64,000 nt of DNA from Marinifaba aquimaris (GCF_013328345.1 NZ_JABULX010000001.1:62001-126000), one strand, 5' to 3'. Positions 7,611-17,881 are shown, counted from the first letter of the stretch. Notes: generated by a model not told the origin, from the sequence alone. Program-made: numbers and translations.

Positions 7611-8276
7611 TTGCTAACTGTAAAATCTAACAGCTATGAGTACTCAGTCATTCGCAATATTGTCTATTTACTATTCAACTATCTAGTAAAAATTGACGTG
7701 AACGACATTATTTTTGCCCAAGAGAACTCAACCACTAACTTCGATCAAATTCTTAATGAGTGCTTTAAACTCAGACATGACACATTTATAGAGCGACTGT
7801 CTTGGGATATCCCCTCTGTAAACGGTTTAGAAAGGGATTATTTCGACGATCTGTCTCCGACACATATCGTCATTAAAAATGATAAAACAATAAATGGTTA
7901 TTGGCGAGCACTACCTTGTGAGGGTGATTATATGTTGCAGTCAATTTTTCCAGAACTACTACAAGGCGAAGACGCACCGAAAAATAAAAACACCTGGGAA
8001 ATTAGCCGATTCGCCGTTCGTAAAGGTAGCTCTCAATCGCAATCAGGCTACATCAGTAATATCAGTTTAGATTTAATTCAATCCTTTTATCAATTTGCCT
8101 TAAGCAAACAGATCACCTCTTACGTGACAGTCACAACCGTTGCCTGTGAACGCCTATTGAGACAAGTAGGCCTGAAAATTCGCCGTTTAGGCGAAGGCAA
8201 AGTTTTGAAAATAGGCGTAGAGCGCACAGTGGCATTGCACATAGATATGAGCAACAGCGCGCTGATGGCTAAATAG
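7611..8276 (+). CDS. LuxI-type acyl-homoserine-lactone synthase
   Basis: A LuxI-family autoinducer synthase of about 221 residues. The conserved N-terminal pattern is present: CFKLRHDTFIERLSWDIP (Arg, Phe and Trp of the SAM/acyl site), GLERDYFDDLSP (E-x-D-x-F/Y-D), GYWRALPC, MLQSIFPELL and WEISRFAVRK; the C-terminal half has the GNAT-like VTVTTVACERLLRQVGLKIRRLGEG. It should join an acyl chain from acyl-ACP to S-adenosylmethionine, giving an AHL. The start is uncertain: TTG at 7611 gives the listed length but has no strong ribosome-binding site, and there is no in-frame ATG nearby. It lies between the luxR-type gene and the seven-gene run it may help control. Confidence 0.9.
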   Translation: MLTVKSNSYEYSVIRNIVYLLFNYLVKIDVNDIIFAQENSTTNFDQILNECFKLRHDTFIERLSWDIPSVNGLERDYFDDLSPTHIVIKNDKTINGYWRALPCEGDYMLQSIFPELLQGEDAPKNKNTWEISRFAVRKGSSQSQSGYISNISLDLIQSFYQFALSKQITSYVTVTTVACERLLRQVGLKIRRLGEGKVLKIGVERTVALHIDMSNSALMAK

Positions 8277-8381
8277 CCAGTTATACCTGTCATATTTGAC
8301 ATCTTATATCTGGTTTTAAATGACCTTAGTATTTTTTCTATACACAAACAAAGTAACTCTTTATTAATCGAGATTATCAAC

Positions 8382-9377
8382 ATGTTCAGAAAACTTGGTA
8401 AAAACAATATTTCAGCCGTTGGTTTAGGCTGTATGGGAATGAGCGAATTTTACGGTGCAACAGACGATAAAGTTTCTCTTCAAACACTTAAGCAAGCTTA
8501 TGACATTGGCTACAGAAACTTCGATACAGCAGATATGTACGGCCAAGGTCACAATGAGGAATTAGTGGGTAAATTTATCAATGAATCAGGCATTGAACGA
8601 AGTAATTTATTTATCAGCACTAAAGGCGGCATTGTCAGAAGTAAAACCGATAAATACAGTATTTCCGTCGACTCTAGCGCCGACTATATCAAAAGTGCAT
8701 GTGAAGCGTCTTTAAAGCGCCTCAACACAGATTACATTGATTTATATTATGTTCACCGCCTTAATCCTGAAACTGATATTTCAGAGACAATGGGGGCATT
8801 ACAAGAATTAGTTCGCGAAGGCAAAATTAAAAATATCGGCCTTTGTGAAGTATCGAGCGAACAAATAAAAGCCGCCCACAACATTCACCCAATCGCAGCA
8901 GTACAAAGTGAACTCTCTTTATGGTCACGCGAAGTCGAAGAAAATGTATTGCCAACATGTTCAGCACTCGATATCGCATTAGTAGCTTTTAGCCCGCTTG
9001 GTCGTGGCTTCTTAGGTGGCAACATCGACAAAAATTTCATGAATAGCGTCAGTGAAGATCTCGACTTTAGAAAACGATTACCGCGCTTTAATGATGAAAA
9101 CATTGAGAAAAACATGCTGCTAGTTAAAAAATTAGAAGGGCTAGCTCAAGAAATTTCTACACCTGTATCTCAGCTAGCATTGCATTGGGTGCTATCAAGA
9201 GCCTCAAATGTTCATATCATCCCTGGTAGTAAAACAAGCAAATACTTACAAAGCAATTTCGATGCACAAAACCTTGATATTCCAAGCAGCGTGTTATCGA
9301 CCCTAGATGAAATATTTTCACCAGATGAAGTTTTCGGTTCCCGATATCCAGAAAAAATCTTATCAAAATCAGCATAG
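8382..9377 (+). CDS. Aldo/keto reductase
   Basis: A 331-residue aldo/keto reductase of the YajO/YghZ-like type. The N-terminus has GLGCMGMSEFYG and the catalytic tetrad can be placed at D48, Y53, K81 and H125 (FDTADMYG, STKGG, YYVHR); SPLGRGFLGG and IPGSK for cofactor binding follow. It should use NADPH to reduce an aldehyde or ketone in the cytoplasm. It is first in a run of seven same-strand genes with gaps of 2 to 52 bases ending at a terminator near 15053, so this is probably one operon. In this setting it could be the ketone/enone reductase of the pathway; the substrate is unknown. Confidence 0.9.
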   Translation: MFRKLGKNNISAVGLGCMGMSEFYGATDDKVSLQTLKQAYDIGYRNFDTADMYGQGHNEELVGKFINESGIERSNLFISTKGGIVRSKTDKYSISVDSSADYIKSACEASLKRLNTDYIDLYYVHRLNPETDISETMGALQELVREGKIKNIGLCEVSSEQIKAAHNIHPIAAVQSELSLWSREVEENVLPTCSALDIALVAFSPLGRGFLGGNIDKNFMNSVSEDLDFRKRLPRFNDENIEKNMLLVKKLEGLAQEISTPVSQLALHWVLSRASNVHIIPGSKTSKYLQSNFDAQNLDIPSSVLSTLDEIFSPDEVFGSRYPEKILSKSA

Positions 9378-9420
9378 ACAAAACGTCATCAAACATTTTA
9401 TTTAACTTAAGAGCAAAATC

Positions 9421-10515
9421 ATGATCACAGATAACTCATCAGACATCGTATTAGAGTCAATAAACGATAAAGTCGAATTTGAAATCACACTTGAGGATTA
9501 CCAAACATTACCTGAAGTACTCATGCAATTGTTAGAGCATGCTAAACCTTATCAATACTTACAAAGTGCGCCTAACGAACTTAAACACGTAAGGCAATTA
9601 CTCAAAACGGTAACCGAACGATTCTGCGGCCCGAATGATGATGGCATTGCATTTCAACTTCACAAATCGTTAAACACGATTTATGACTATCAAATCAATA
9701 GCTTTGCGAACTCATCACAGTATGACCCTATCTTGATGGAAATCATGCTAGAGCTTGAAAGCGCTTGGATCTCTTTTGAGAAAAGCAGAACACCAAAAGA
9801 AGAGATGCCAACTGACGCGCGTGAGTTCACAAAGTGGTTAAAATCATATGCATTAAAACACCCGTCATCACAGCACGATATTTTTAAATACCTTGCAGAT
9901 GAATGTACTCAAGAAGAGATGACTTACTTCTTTTCTCAGGAAGTGACAATCGATCCGCGTTTTGACGATTTAATTGCTTTAATGCAAGTCGGTATTGATA
10001 AACCAGAAGTCAAAATGGAATTAGCCAGTAACTTCTGGGATGAAATGGGTAATGGCAAGCCAGATGAAGTTCACACCAAGTTATTCTCTAATTTATATGA
10101 TGAAATTGATGTGTTTAAAGATGGTGAAGGTTTCCTTGATGTACTTGATCGCGCATCTTGGCAAGCTCTTGCCTGCGGCAACACATTACTGTACTCAGTC
10201 CTTCACAGAAAACACCTGAATATTGGTTTAGGTGCCTTAGGTACAGTTGAAATCATCTCTCCTTACAGATTTTCTCATTTAACCAGAGGCTTCAAGCGAT
10301 TAGGCGTTTCAGATAAGGCAAGCGTCTACCACCAAACACATATCGCCATTGACGCTATTCACGGCAACGGTTGGTTAAATAACGCCATTAAACCTATTGT
10401 CGCAGAGACGCCACAAGCGCGTGAAGAGATATTCTTTGGTTCGATGTTAAGAATGAATACTTCAGCTGATTATTGCGAACATATCGAAAAGCACTTTTCT
10501 AATAATCAAGATTAA
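9421..10515 (+). CDS. Haem-oxygenase-like diiron oxidase (iron-containing redox enzyme family)
   Basis: A 364-residue protein of the haem-oxygenase-like diiron oxidase/oxygenase superfamily (members include UndA, SznF, BesC). Ligand motifs are intact: E208-x9-H218 in DEMGNGKPDEVH, and H307-x3-D311-x2-H314 in HIAIDAIH; an earlier helix with DECTQEEM (about 160-168) can give another carboxylate. These enzymes use O2 to cut C-C bonds, N-oxygenate or decarboxylate. The N-terminal ~130 residues are an extra helical part. The flavodoxin gene five genes downstream is a plausible electron source. Reaction and substrate cannot be told from sequence. Confidence 0.82.
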   Translation: MITDNSSDIVLESINDKVEFEITLEDYQTLPEVLMQLLEHAKPYQYLQSAPNELKHVRQLLKTVTERFCGPNDDGIAFQLHKSLNTIYDYQINSFANSSQYDPILMEIMLELESAWISFEKSRTPKEEMPTDAREFTKWLKSYALKHPSSQHDIFKYLADECTQEEMTYFFSQEVTIDPRFDDLIALMQVGIDKPEVKMELASNFWDEMGNGKPDEVHTKLFSNLYDEIDVFKDGEGFLDVLDRASWQALACGNTLLYSVLHRKHLNIGLGALGTVEIISPYRFSHLTRGFKRLGVSDKASVYHQTHIAIDAIHGNGWLNNAIKPIVAETPQAREEIFFGSMLRMNTSADYCEHIEKHFSNNQD

Positions 10516-10567
10516 CCAGTAAAAAGCAGAGAATTGGTAACGACTTAAGCTGCTATTAGGAAAAATT

Positions 10568-11317
10568 ATGGAAGACTTTTTTTACATCATTGTTGGCGAT
10601 GATTATGAAGAATTTGCCAAACAAAATCATGTGTACACGGTTTCAGATTTTTATAAAAAAGTAACCGAGCACACAGATTGGCCCCATCAACACGCCAATA
10701 TCATTATTGGACAGGGTATCAATTACCACAACAGGAAATTCATTGAAGAGCTGTTGGTAGAGAGAAAGATCGAGCACATTCAATCTATTCCACCGATTGC
10801 CAAGTTATCAGATACCCACAAGTGCACAGAAGAGAACGTGCTAATCACGGCTCCTGAAAAACTTGGCAAGCTGAGTTACGGTTTCAATTTAAGTATCACA
10901 GATAAAGTTGACCGACTTTCAGATCACGTAACGAACCAACATGTTGGCGCAATGCTATTAATGGAAGCAGCAAGACAAGCGACCATAGTCGTATTGGAGT
11001 TAGAATACTGTCAGAACGCTTCATTTGGCTTAATTTTAGATAACTTTGTATCTAACTTTAATGAGTATTTATTCCCGCTACCAACCTCGCTTCAAACGAC
11101 GATTATTGAAAAGAAAGTTTCTAGTAAAAATATCACCGTAGAGGTCAGAACAAGCATTACGCAAACTGATACGCATATTGGCACTATTTCACTAGATGTC
11201 ACACTTTGTGATTCGAAAATTCTTGGCAAAATTGAAAGTCGTAAATCGCAAGGTGCTGTCAAAGCATTGTCTGAAATAAATGAAAATATTTTAGAAAAAG
11301 AACTAGAAATAGCTTAA
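10568..11317 (+). CDS. AfsA-type hotdog domain protein
   Basis: A 249-residue protein whose middle part matches the A-factor synthase (AfsA/ScbA/MmfL) hotdog domain: THKCTEENVLIT (about 87-98, like VHK..evlIT) and HVTNQHVGAMLLMEAARQA (about 119-137, like DHVPGMLLLEAARQA). Only one clear hotdog repeat is seen; actinobacterial AfsA proteins have two in about 300 residues. AfsA joins a beta-ketoacyl chain to dihydroxyacetone phosphate on the way to gamma-butyrolactones and furans. Residues 1-85 are not recognised. With the HAD phosphatase and reductases nearby, a butenolide-like step is conceivable; acyl condensation with another nucleophile is an equal option. The gene is unusual in a gammaproteobacterium. 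Confidence 0.72.
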   Translation: MEDFFYIIVGDDYEEFAKQNHVYTVSDFYKKVTEHTDWPHQHANIIIGQGINYHNRKFIEELLVERKIEHIQSIPPIAKLSDTHKCTEENVLITAPEKLGKLSYGFNLSITDKVDRLSDHVTNQHVGAMLLMEAARQATIVVLELEYCQNASFGLILDNFVSNFNEYLFPLPTSLQTTIIEKKVSSKNITVEVRTSITQTDTHIGTISLDVTLCDSKILGKIESRKSQGAVKALSEINENILEKELEIA

Positions 11318-11328
11318 CAGGTTTGGTC

Positions 11329-12930
11329 ATGGAACAACCAATTGAAATATTAATTATTGGTGCAGGAACGACAGGCCTAACTCTAGCTAACGATTTGGCA
11401 CGCCGAGGCGTGCCATTCAAAATAATTGATGCTAAGTCCGGCCCCACTAAAGACAGTAAAGGTCTTGCATTAAATATTAGCAGCCAACATGGCCTCAATT
11501 TAATTGGCGTTGAACAAAAGATAGGTGCTAGCAGTAAACACATTCAACGCTTAAACATTCATTGGGAAAACAAACGCTACTCTTCTATTAACTTTAATCA
11601 ATTAGATGGCGATATTCGCTATTTAATGACTCAACCACAATCAGTTACTGAAGAAGAACTCCTACAATCCTTGAGTGCACAAGGGCATCAAGTGCACTGG
11701 GCTCACAAGCTAGATGAAATAAAAGAGAACAAAGACAATGTCTATGTGACTATTTCAAAAGGCGAGCAAGTGCTTGAGGAATCATTCCGCTATGTTGTCG
11801 GATGTGACGGAAAGCACAGCAAAGTCAGAGAGCACCTAAACTGCAACTTTGACGGCTTTGATTATGATATGTACTTTGTTTTAGGCGATTTCACATTAGA
11901 CCTAAACATCAAAGATACCGAAGTTCAGTATTATGTTTACCCCGATACCTTTTTCATCATTGTCCCCATTGGGGAAAATAAGTGGCGTATTGTCGCTAAA
12001 TACGATGGTGAAGTACCTACAGAGCCACCATCAGAACAAGAAATAGAGAGTATTATCGCTCGTCACTTTGGCAAAGCCTTTTCTTTAGGTAAAGCGAAGT
12101 GGATATCTCGCGCTCCATTTTATAGCAGAGTGGCAGATAAAATAGTGTCCAAACGTACTTTTATAGCCGGTGATGCTGCGCACTTATTTAGTCCAATTGG
12201 CGGCACGGGTATGAACACAGGCCTACAGGACGCTTTTAACTTAGGCTGGAAATTAAGTGCTGTATATCACAAGCTCAGCGAAGAAAGCTTATTAAAATCT
12301 TATGAGCATGAAAGGCTCCCTGCAATAAAGGCGGCAGCACAAGTATCAGAACTTTCTACCGAATTGATAACTCGGAAGTTAACTGAACACCCTATTATTA
12401 GCCAGTTATCACCCAAGTTAGAAAACAGAGCATATTTGCGTGACATTTCGCCAAGAGCGCACTCAGGTATGGCCCAAAAACTACCACTACCTAATGATGA
12501 CACGGTTGAACAAAATAACTTAGGTTGCTACTGCCCCGTAATAACCTACTTAGCCCACAATAAGCGCTTATTTTCAGACAAGTTTGATGCACCAACACTC
12601 TGGTGCCTGGTACCTATAACTTGGCTAAATCGCTCAAAAACTGAATTAAATAAACTTAGAGATAAAATTTTTCAATACCCGAAAGCTCAGGTTATCTATT
12701 TTCAATTTAATGAAGCGGTTAATGAGTCATATGCAATTGAAACACAAAGAGAGTGTATTGCTCAGTTACCTCAATCCATAATCAAACAAGCTGCTAGTAA
12801 TGAAACCATTACTGTCGTTCGACCAGACGGAATGATTATGTACGAGTCTAACAACCATGAATTATATGGTTTAGAGCAGGCAATTAATAACAACTTAAAA
12901 CCACTTCAAACCATACAATCGGTATCTTAA
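11329..12930 (+). CDS. FAD-dependent monooxygenase (aromatic hydroxylase type)
   Basis: A 533-residue group A flavin monooxygenase. It has the ADP-binding GAGTTG near the N-terminus (about 11-16), the DG motif in VVGCDGKHSKVREHL (about 154-168), and the GD motif RTFIAGDAAHLFSPIGGTGMNTGLQDAFNLGWKL region (about 280-313) for riboflavin and ribitol contact. A C-terminal thioredoxin-like tail (about 400-533) is as in PheA/MhpA-type enzymes. It should hydroxylate an aromatic or enolic substrate with NAD(P)H and O2. ATG at 11329, eight bases after an AGG, is preferred to the upstream TTG at 11323. It lies 11 bases behind the AfsA-like gene and 2 bases ahead of the hydrolase gene. Confidence 0.88.
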   Translation: MEQPIEILIIGAGTTGLTLANDLARRGVPFKIIDAKSGPTKDSKGLALNISSQHGLNLIGVEQKIGASSKHIQRLNIHWENKRYSSINFNQLDGDIRYLMTQPQSVTEEELLQSLSAQGHQVHWAHKLDEIKENKDNVYVTISKGEQVLEESFRYVVGCDGKHSKVREHLNCNFDGFDYDMYFVLGDFTLDLNIKDTEVQYYVYPDTFFIIVPIGENKWRIVAKYDGEVPTEPPSEQEIESIIARHFGKAFSLGKAKWISRAPFYSRVADKIVSKRTFIAGDAAHLFSPIGGTGMNTGLQDAFNLGWKLSAVYHKLSEESLLKSYEHERLPAIKAAAQVSELSTELITRKLTEHPIISQLSPKLENRAYLRDISPRAHSGMAQKLPLPNDDTVEQNNLGCYCPVITYLAHNKRLFSDKFDAPTLWCLVPITWLNRSKTELNKLRDKIFQYPKAQVIYFQFNEAVNESYAIETQRECIAQLPQSIIKQAASNETITVVRPDGMIMYESNNHELYGLEQAINNNLKPLQTIQSVS

Positions 12931-12932
12931 AA

Positions 12933-13778
12933 ATGAAAAAGTACTTTAAATCTGTATGCGGTATCAAAACAGAGTTCATCGAATCAGAGGGAAATAGTCT
13001 CCCCATTATTTTATTCCATGGAAACTCTAGTTCAGCAAACGCATACGAATCATTACTTTGCTCTGAAATAGGTAAACAATATCGATTAATATCGGTCAGT
13101 TTTCCTGGTCATGGTGAAAGTTCATATTACCCTAATTCGCCAGATTCTATATCGATAGCCATGCTCGGTGAATTTACTCATGAAGTAGTAAAAACCATCA
13201 CTACAGATAAATATATCTTAATCGGACAAAGTTTGGGGGGCCATGCACTATTAGAAGCACTGCAGCTTCATGCTAACGCCATTGGCTTATGCCTTATTTC
13301 ATCCCCTCCAATTTCATTAGAAACCATAGAAAATGCATTTAAGCCAGATCCAACAGGTGGTTTACTCTTCCAAAACACCTTAACGGAACATGAGGTTGAG
13401 CGCTTTGCTAGCGCATTTATTAAGGATAACGACGAAGCTAAAACAAAGTTATTAAGCCAGCATATCGCATCAACACAAGGCAGCTTTAGAGAAGCCTTAG
13501 GACAAAGTCTAGCTAACGGTTTAGTACTAAATGAAATCAACGCTTTGTATGAAAGTAACATACCGACCATTATGCTAAGAGGTAAGCACGATCAGTTTCT
13601 TAACGAGAGCTACTATGGCTTTTTTAAAGAGAGTAAACCAGCACATTTAGAAATTGTTGAATTTACCGATGCAGGCCATGCAATTCTGTTAGATGCTCCA
13701 GAACGATTTAAGGACGTCTTAGCAAACTTCCTATCCAATCGCTTGGAATCCCATAAACGCACAACGCCATTAAATTAA
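12933..13778 (+). CDS. Alpha/beta hydrolase
   Basis: A 281-residue alpha/beta hydrolase. The oxyanion HGNSSS (about 29-34), the nucleophile elbow GQSLGG with S100, the acid D220 in GKHD and H249 in DAGHA form a complete catalytic set. No signal peptide is visible, so it acts in the cytoplasm. It could release a carrier-bound product as a thioesterase, or open or close a lactone, but neither is shown. It starts two bases after the monooxygenase stop and is therefore likely translationally coupled. Confidence 0.88.
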   Translation: MKKYFKSVCGIKTEFIESEGNSLPIILFHGNSSSANAYESLLCSEIGKQYRLISVSFPGHGESSYYPNSPDSISIAMLGEFTHEVVKTITTDKYILIGQSLGGHALLEALQLHANAIGLCLISSPPISLETIENAFKPDPTGGLLFQNTLTEHEVERFASAFIKDNDEAKTKLLSQHIASTQGSFREALGQSLANGLVLNEINALYESNIPTIMLRGKHDQFLNESYYGFFKESKPAHLEIVEFTDAGHAILLDAPERFKDVLANFLSNRLESHKRTTPLN

Positions 13779-13798
13779 CAGCCTATACGGATGTAATC

Positions 13799-14455
13799 AT
13801 GTTATTAAATATAAAAAAGCGAGCAGCATTCTTTGATGTTGATGACACGCTAATATCAGTAAAAAGCCTCGTATCATTTGTTCAATATTTAAATGATAAC
13901 AACAGCAAAGACATTGACCTGCCGTCGATGTCGGTTTTCTTAAAAAACCTTTATAACGGTCTTAATAACGGTACGCCTAGATCAGAACTAAACCGATATT
14001 ACTTTTCTATCTACAAAGGCATTTCGACAGATGTAGTCGAACAAGCTGCTTACAACTGGTTTGTTGAACAAGAAAAAAACGATAATTTTTACATTGAAAG
14101 CAGCATAAACGAGCTGCAAAGGTTGGCTAAAGAAGGTTACCAAATCGTTTTAGTCACAGGCTCTTTTATGCCTCTGCTAAAACCATTGCAAGAACGATTA
14201 CCCATTAATCACATCATTCACACTACACCTGAAATTATCAATAACCACTACACGGGTGAGCTTATTGGCGCCCCCTGTATTGGTAGTATCAAAAGAACTA
14301 AGGTGTTGGAATTTGCTCTTAAACACAATATCGACCTAAAAAATAGCTGGGCTTTTGGTGATGACGATAGCGACATCCCCATGTTACAGACAGTGGGACA
14401 TGGTATTAGAGTTGAGAAGGCATTTGAACAGTCGTTGTTAGAAAACTGCCAATAA
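13799..14455 (+). CDS. HAD-superfamily phosphatase, subfamily IB (SerB-like)
   Basis: A 218-residue HAD hydrolase. Motif I DVDDT has the nucleophile D13 and general acid D15, motif II is VTGS (119-122), motif III Lys is around 165-168 (IKRTK) and motif IV is GDDDSD (187-192). The helical cap after motif I (about 22-105) fits subfamily IB, like phosphoserine phosphatase and HAD-IB hydrolases. It should remove phosphate from a small molecule. In AfsA-type butenolide pathways a phosphatase removes the phosphate left from dihydroxyacetone phosphate, so finding one three genes after an AfsA-like gene is suggestive (inference). Confidence 0.88.
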   Translation: MLLNIKKRAAFFDVDDTLISVKSLVSFVQYLNDNNSKDIDLPSMSVFLKNLYNGLNNGTPRSELNRYYFSIYKGISTDVVEQAAYNWFVEQEKNDNFYIESSINELQRLAKEGYQIVLVTGSFMPLLKPLQERLPINHIIHTTPEIINNHYTGELIGAPCIGSIKRTKVLEFALKHNIDLKNSWAFGDDDSDIPMLQTVGHGIRVEKAFEQSLLENCQ

Positions 14456-14488
14456 TCAGTAATTAAAAATAAAAGGATTAAAGTAAAA

Positions 14489-15016
14489 ATGGCATTAGTA
14501 GGATTATTTTTTGGTAGTGACACTGGCAATACTGAAGCGGTTGCCAACATGATTCAAAAAAAGCTAGGCGATAAAATGGTTGAAGTCATGGATATTGCCA
14601 AAAGCACAATAGAGCAAATAGCTGAATTTGATTTACTTATTTTAGGTATTCCAACTTGGTATTACGGAGAAAATCAATGTGATTGGGATGAGTTAATACC
14701 TGATTTTGAAAGCATTGATTTTACAGATAAGTTAGTGGCTATTTTTGGTTTAGGTGACCAAGAAGAATACAAAGATTATTTTTGTGATGCGATGCATAGT
14801 CTTTACGATATTGTTGACAATAAAGGCGCAATTCTTGTTGGTCAATGGCCAGCAGAAGGCTACCAATTCGACGCATCAAAAGCATTAATCAATGATGATA
14901 CGTTTGTCGGCTTGTGTATTGATGAAGATAGGCAGCCTGAACTCACACAAAATCGAGTTGATAAATGGGTTGAACAGGTTTACGAGGAAATGTGCTTAGT
15001 CGAACTGGAGGATTAG
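14489..15016 (+). CDS. Flavodoxin, long-chain type
   Basis: A 175-residue flavodoxin. The FMN phosphate loop GSDTGNTE (9-16), the aromatic FMN-stacking loops around PTWYYGENQCDW (54-65) and GLGDQEEYKDYFCDA (about 90-104), and the long-chain insert are typical of FldA proteins. It is an acidic, small electron carrier in the cytoplasm. As the last gene of the seven-gene run, and because the run contains a diiron oxidase needing electrons, it is probably a dedicated redox partner rather than the general housekeeping flavodoxin (inference). Confidence 0.92.
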   Translation: MALVGLFFGSDTGNTEAVANMIQKKLGDKMVEVMDIAKSTIEQIAEFDLLILGIPTWYYGENQCDWDELIPDFESIDFTDKLVAIFGLGDQEEYKDYFCDAMHSLYDIVDNKGAILVGQWPAEGYQFDASKALINDDTFVGLCIDEDRQPELTQNRVDKWVEQVYEEMCLVELED

Positions 15017-15052
15017 CACCTCTACCCTATCGAATGACAATCTAAATGCGGG

Positions 15053-15083
15053 AGGTAAATACTGTCCAACTCAGTGTTTACCT
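15053..15083 (+). terminator. Terminator of the seven-gene run
   Basis: AGGTAAATACTG (15053-15064) pairs with CAGTGTTTACCT (15072-15083) with one G-T wobble and a 7-base loop, followed by TTCTATTTT. It lies just after the flavodoxin stop. Confidence 0.8.
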
Positions 15084-15152
15084 TTCTATTTTACTCGACA
15101 CTATTTTTTATCTTTGACAGCACTTTAAAAAGCCTGACAACTCATACTGACC

Positions 15153-15881
15153 ATGCACGAAAACTTCTGTGAACTCTATTACTTGCCGTTAGATAGCCAT
15201 GGCTTGGGCTTTAACACCAAAGAGGCACTATCATTTTTAGATCACGCTGAAATGTTAAGGTATCAAAGCTATAAACCTAAACACAGCAAGCTCGTTTTTT
15301 TGCTCACCAGGTACTATATAAAATATATACTCGCTAAAAAACTATCCTGCGCTCCAAATCAAGTACGATTTCAATACAGTCAAAATGGCAAACCCAGTTT
15401 AAAAGACAAACAGCCATTACACTTTAGCTTGTCGCATAGCCACTCTGCGATAGCGATAGGGATATCATCTAACAACATTGGTATCGACATTGAAGATACA
15501 TCAACTTCACAGCCGTTTTATCGACAAGCAGCACAATTCATTAATAAACAAAGTGCAGAGGATATCGCTAGTACGAATAGCGAAGAAGAGGCAATAGCCC
15601 TATTTAATCTATATTGGACAGTTTTAGAAAGTACAGTGAAGTATCACGACTCCAGCATTTTTAAGGAAAGGCAGCGCTTAATTGTTCCGCCCATTAACAT
15701 GACCACACCAATATCATCTTTTAACGTTAATGACTTATATTGCTGGACACATAAAATTGAAACAAGAGGTAGTCATGTGAGTACACTCAGTTTCACTCAA
15801 CAACGTAAAACTGACAAATTAGACGTTTATCAAATAGGTTCAGGCAACGAATTTAGCCGAATAAAGACTCAATCCGCTTAG
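15153..15881 (+). CDS. 4'-phosphopantetheinyl transferase, Sfp type
   Basis: A 242-residue Sfp-type transferase that moves phosphopantetheine from CoA to carrier proteins. FSLSHS (91-96) and GIDIE (110-114, Mg-binding D112/E114) are present. The third motif, usually W-[ST]-x-K-E-[AS]-x-x-K, reads WTVLESTVK (155-163): the general Lys before Glu is replaced by Leu, a less common variant, but E159 and K163 remain. It is transcribed separately, behind the terminator of the preceding run. It confirms that a carrier-protein pathway is intended, although no carrier protein is coded in this window. Confidence 0.85.
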   Translation: MHENFCELYYLPLDSHGLGFNTKEALSFLDHAEMLRYQSYKPKHSKLVFLLTRYYIKYILAKKLSCAPNQVRFQYSQNGKPSLKDKQPLHFSLSHSHSAIAIGISSNNIGIDIEDTSTSQPFYRQAAQFINKQSAEDIASTNSEEEAIALFNLYWTVLESTVKYHDSSIFKERQRLIVPPINMTTPISSFNVNDLYCWTHKIETRGSHVSTLSFTQQRKTDKLDVYQIGSGNEFSRIKTQSA

Positions 15882-15935
15882 CTACTCTTAACAACCCTAC
15901 TCTTTTGTATTGTTAGCGATATTTTTTGAACATAA

Positions 15936-15973
15936 AAAAAGGATGCTTGTTGCTGCCAACAAGCATCCTTTTT
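15936..15973. terminator. Bidirectional terminator between the transferase gene and groEL
   Basis: A perfect 17-bp stem: AAAAAGGATGCTTGTTG (15936-15952), loop CTGC, CAACAAGCATCCTTTTT (15957-15973). A-tract and T-tract on either side let it work for both convergent genes. Confidence 0.93.
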
Positions 15974-16027
15974 AAATATAGGACATGTTGTAACCTTAAA
16001 GCGGGTTACAGGCGTCTTATAAAGCGA

Positions 16028-17881
<1,854 letters not shown>

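Noticed and set aside
8285-8304. ACCTGT plus the dyad TGTCA-TATT-TGACA ahead of the aldo/keto reductase gene as a lux box.
   Set aside because: Only one half matches and the AG of the second half is missing; a dyad for another regulator is possible but unsupported.
1-15881. Accessory cluster as a prophage or integrated element.
   Set aside because: No integrase, phage structural gene, attachment-site repeat or tRNA end was seen at the visible border.
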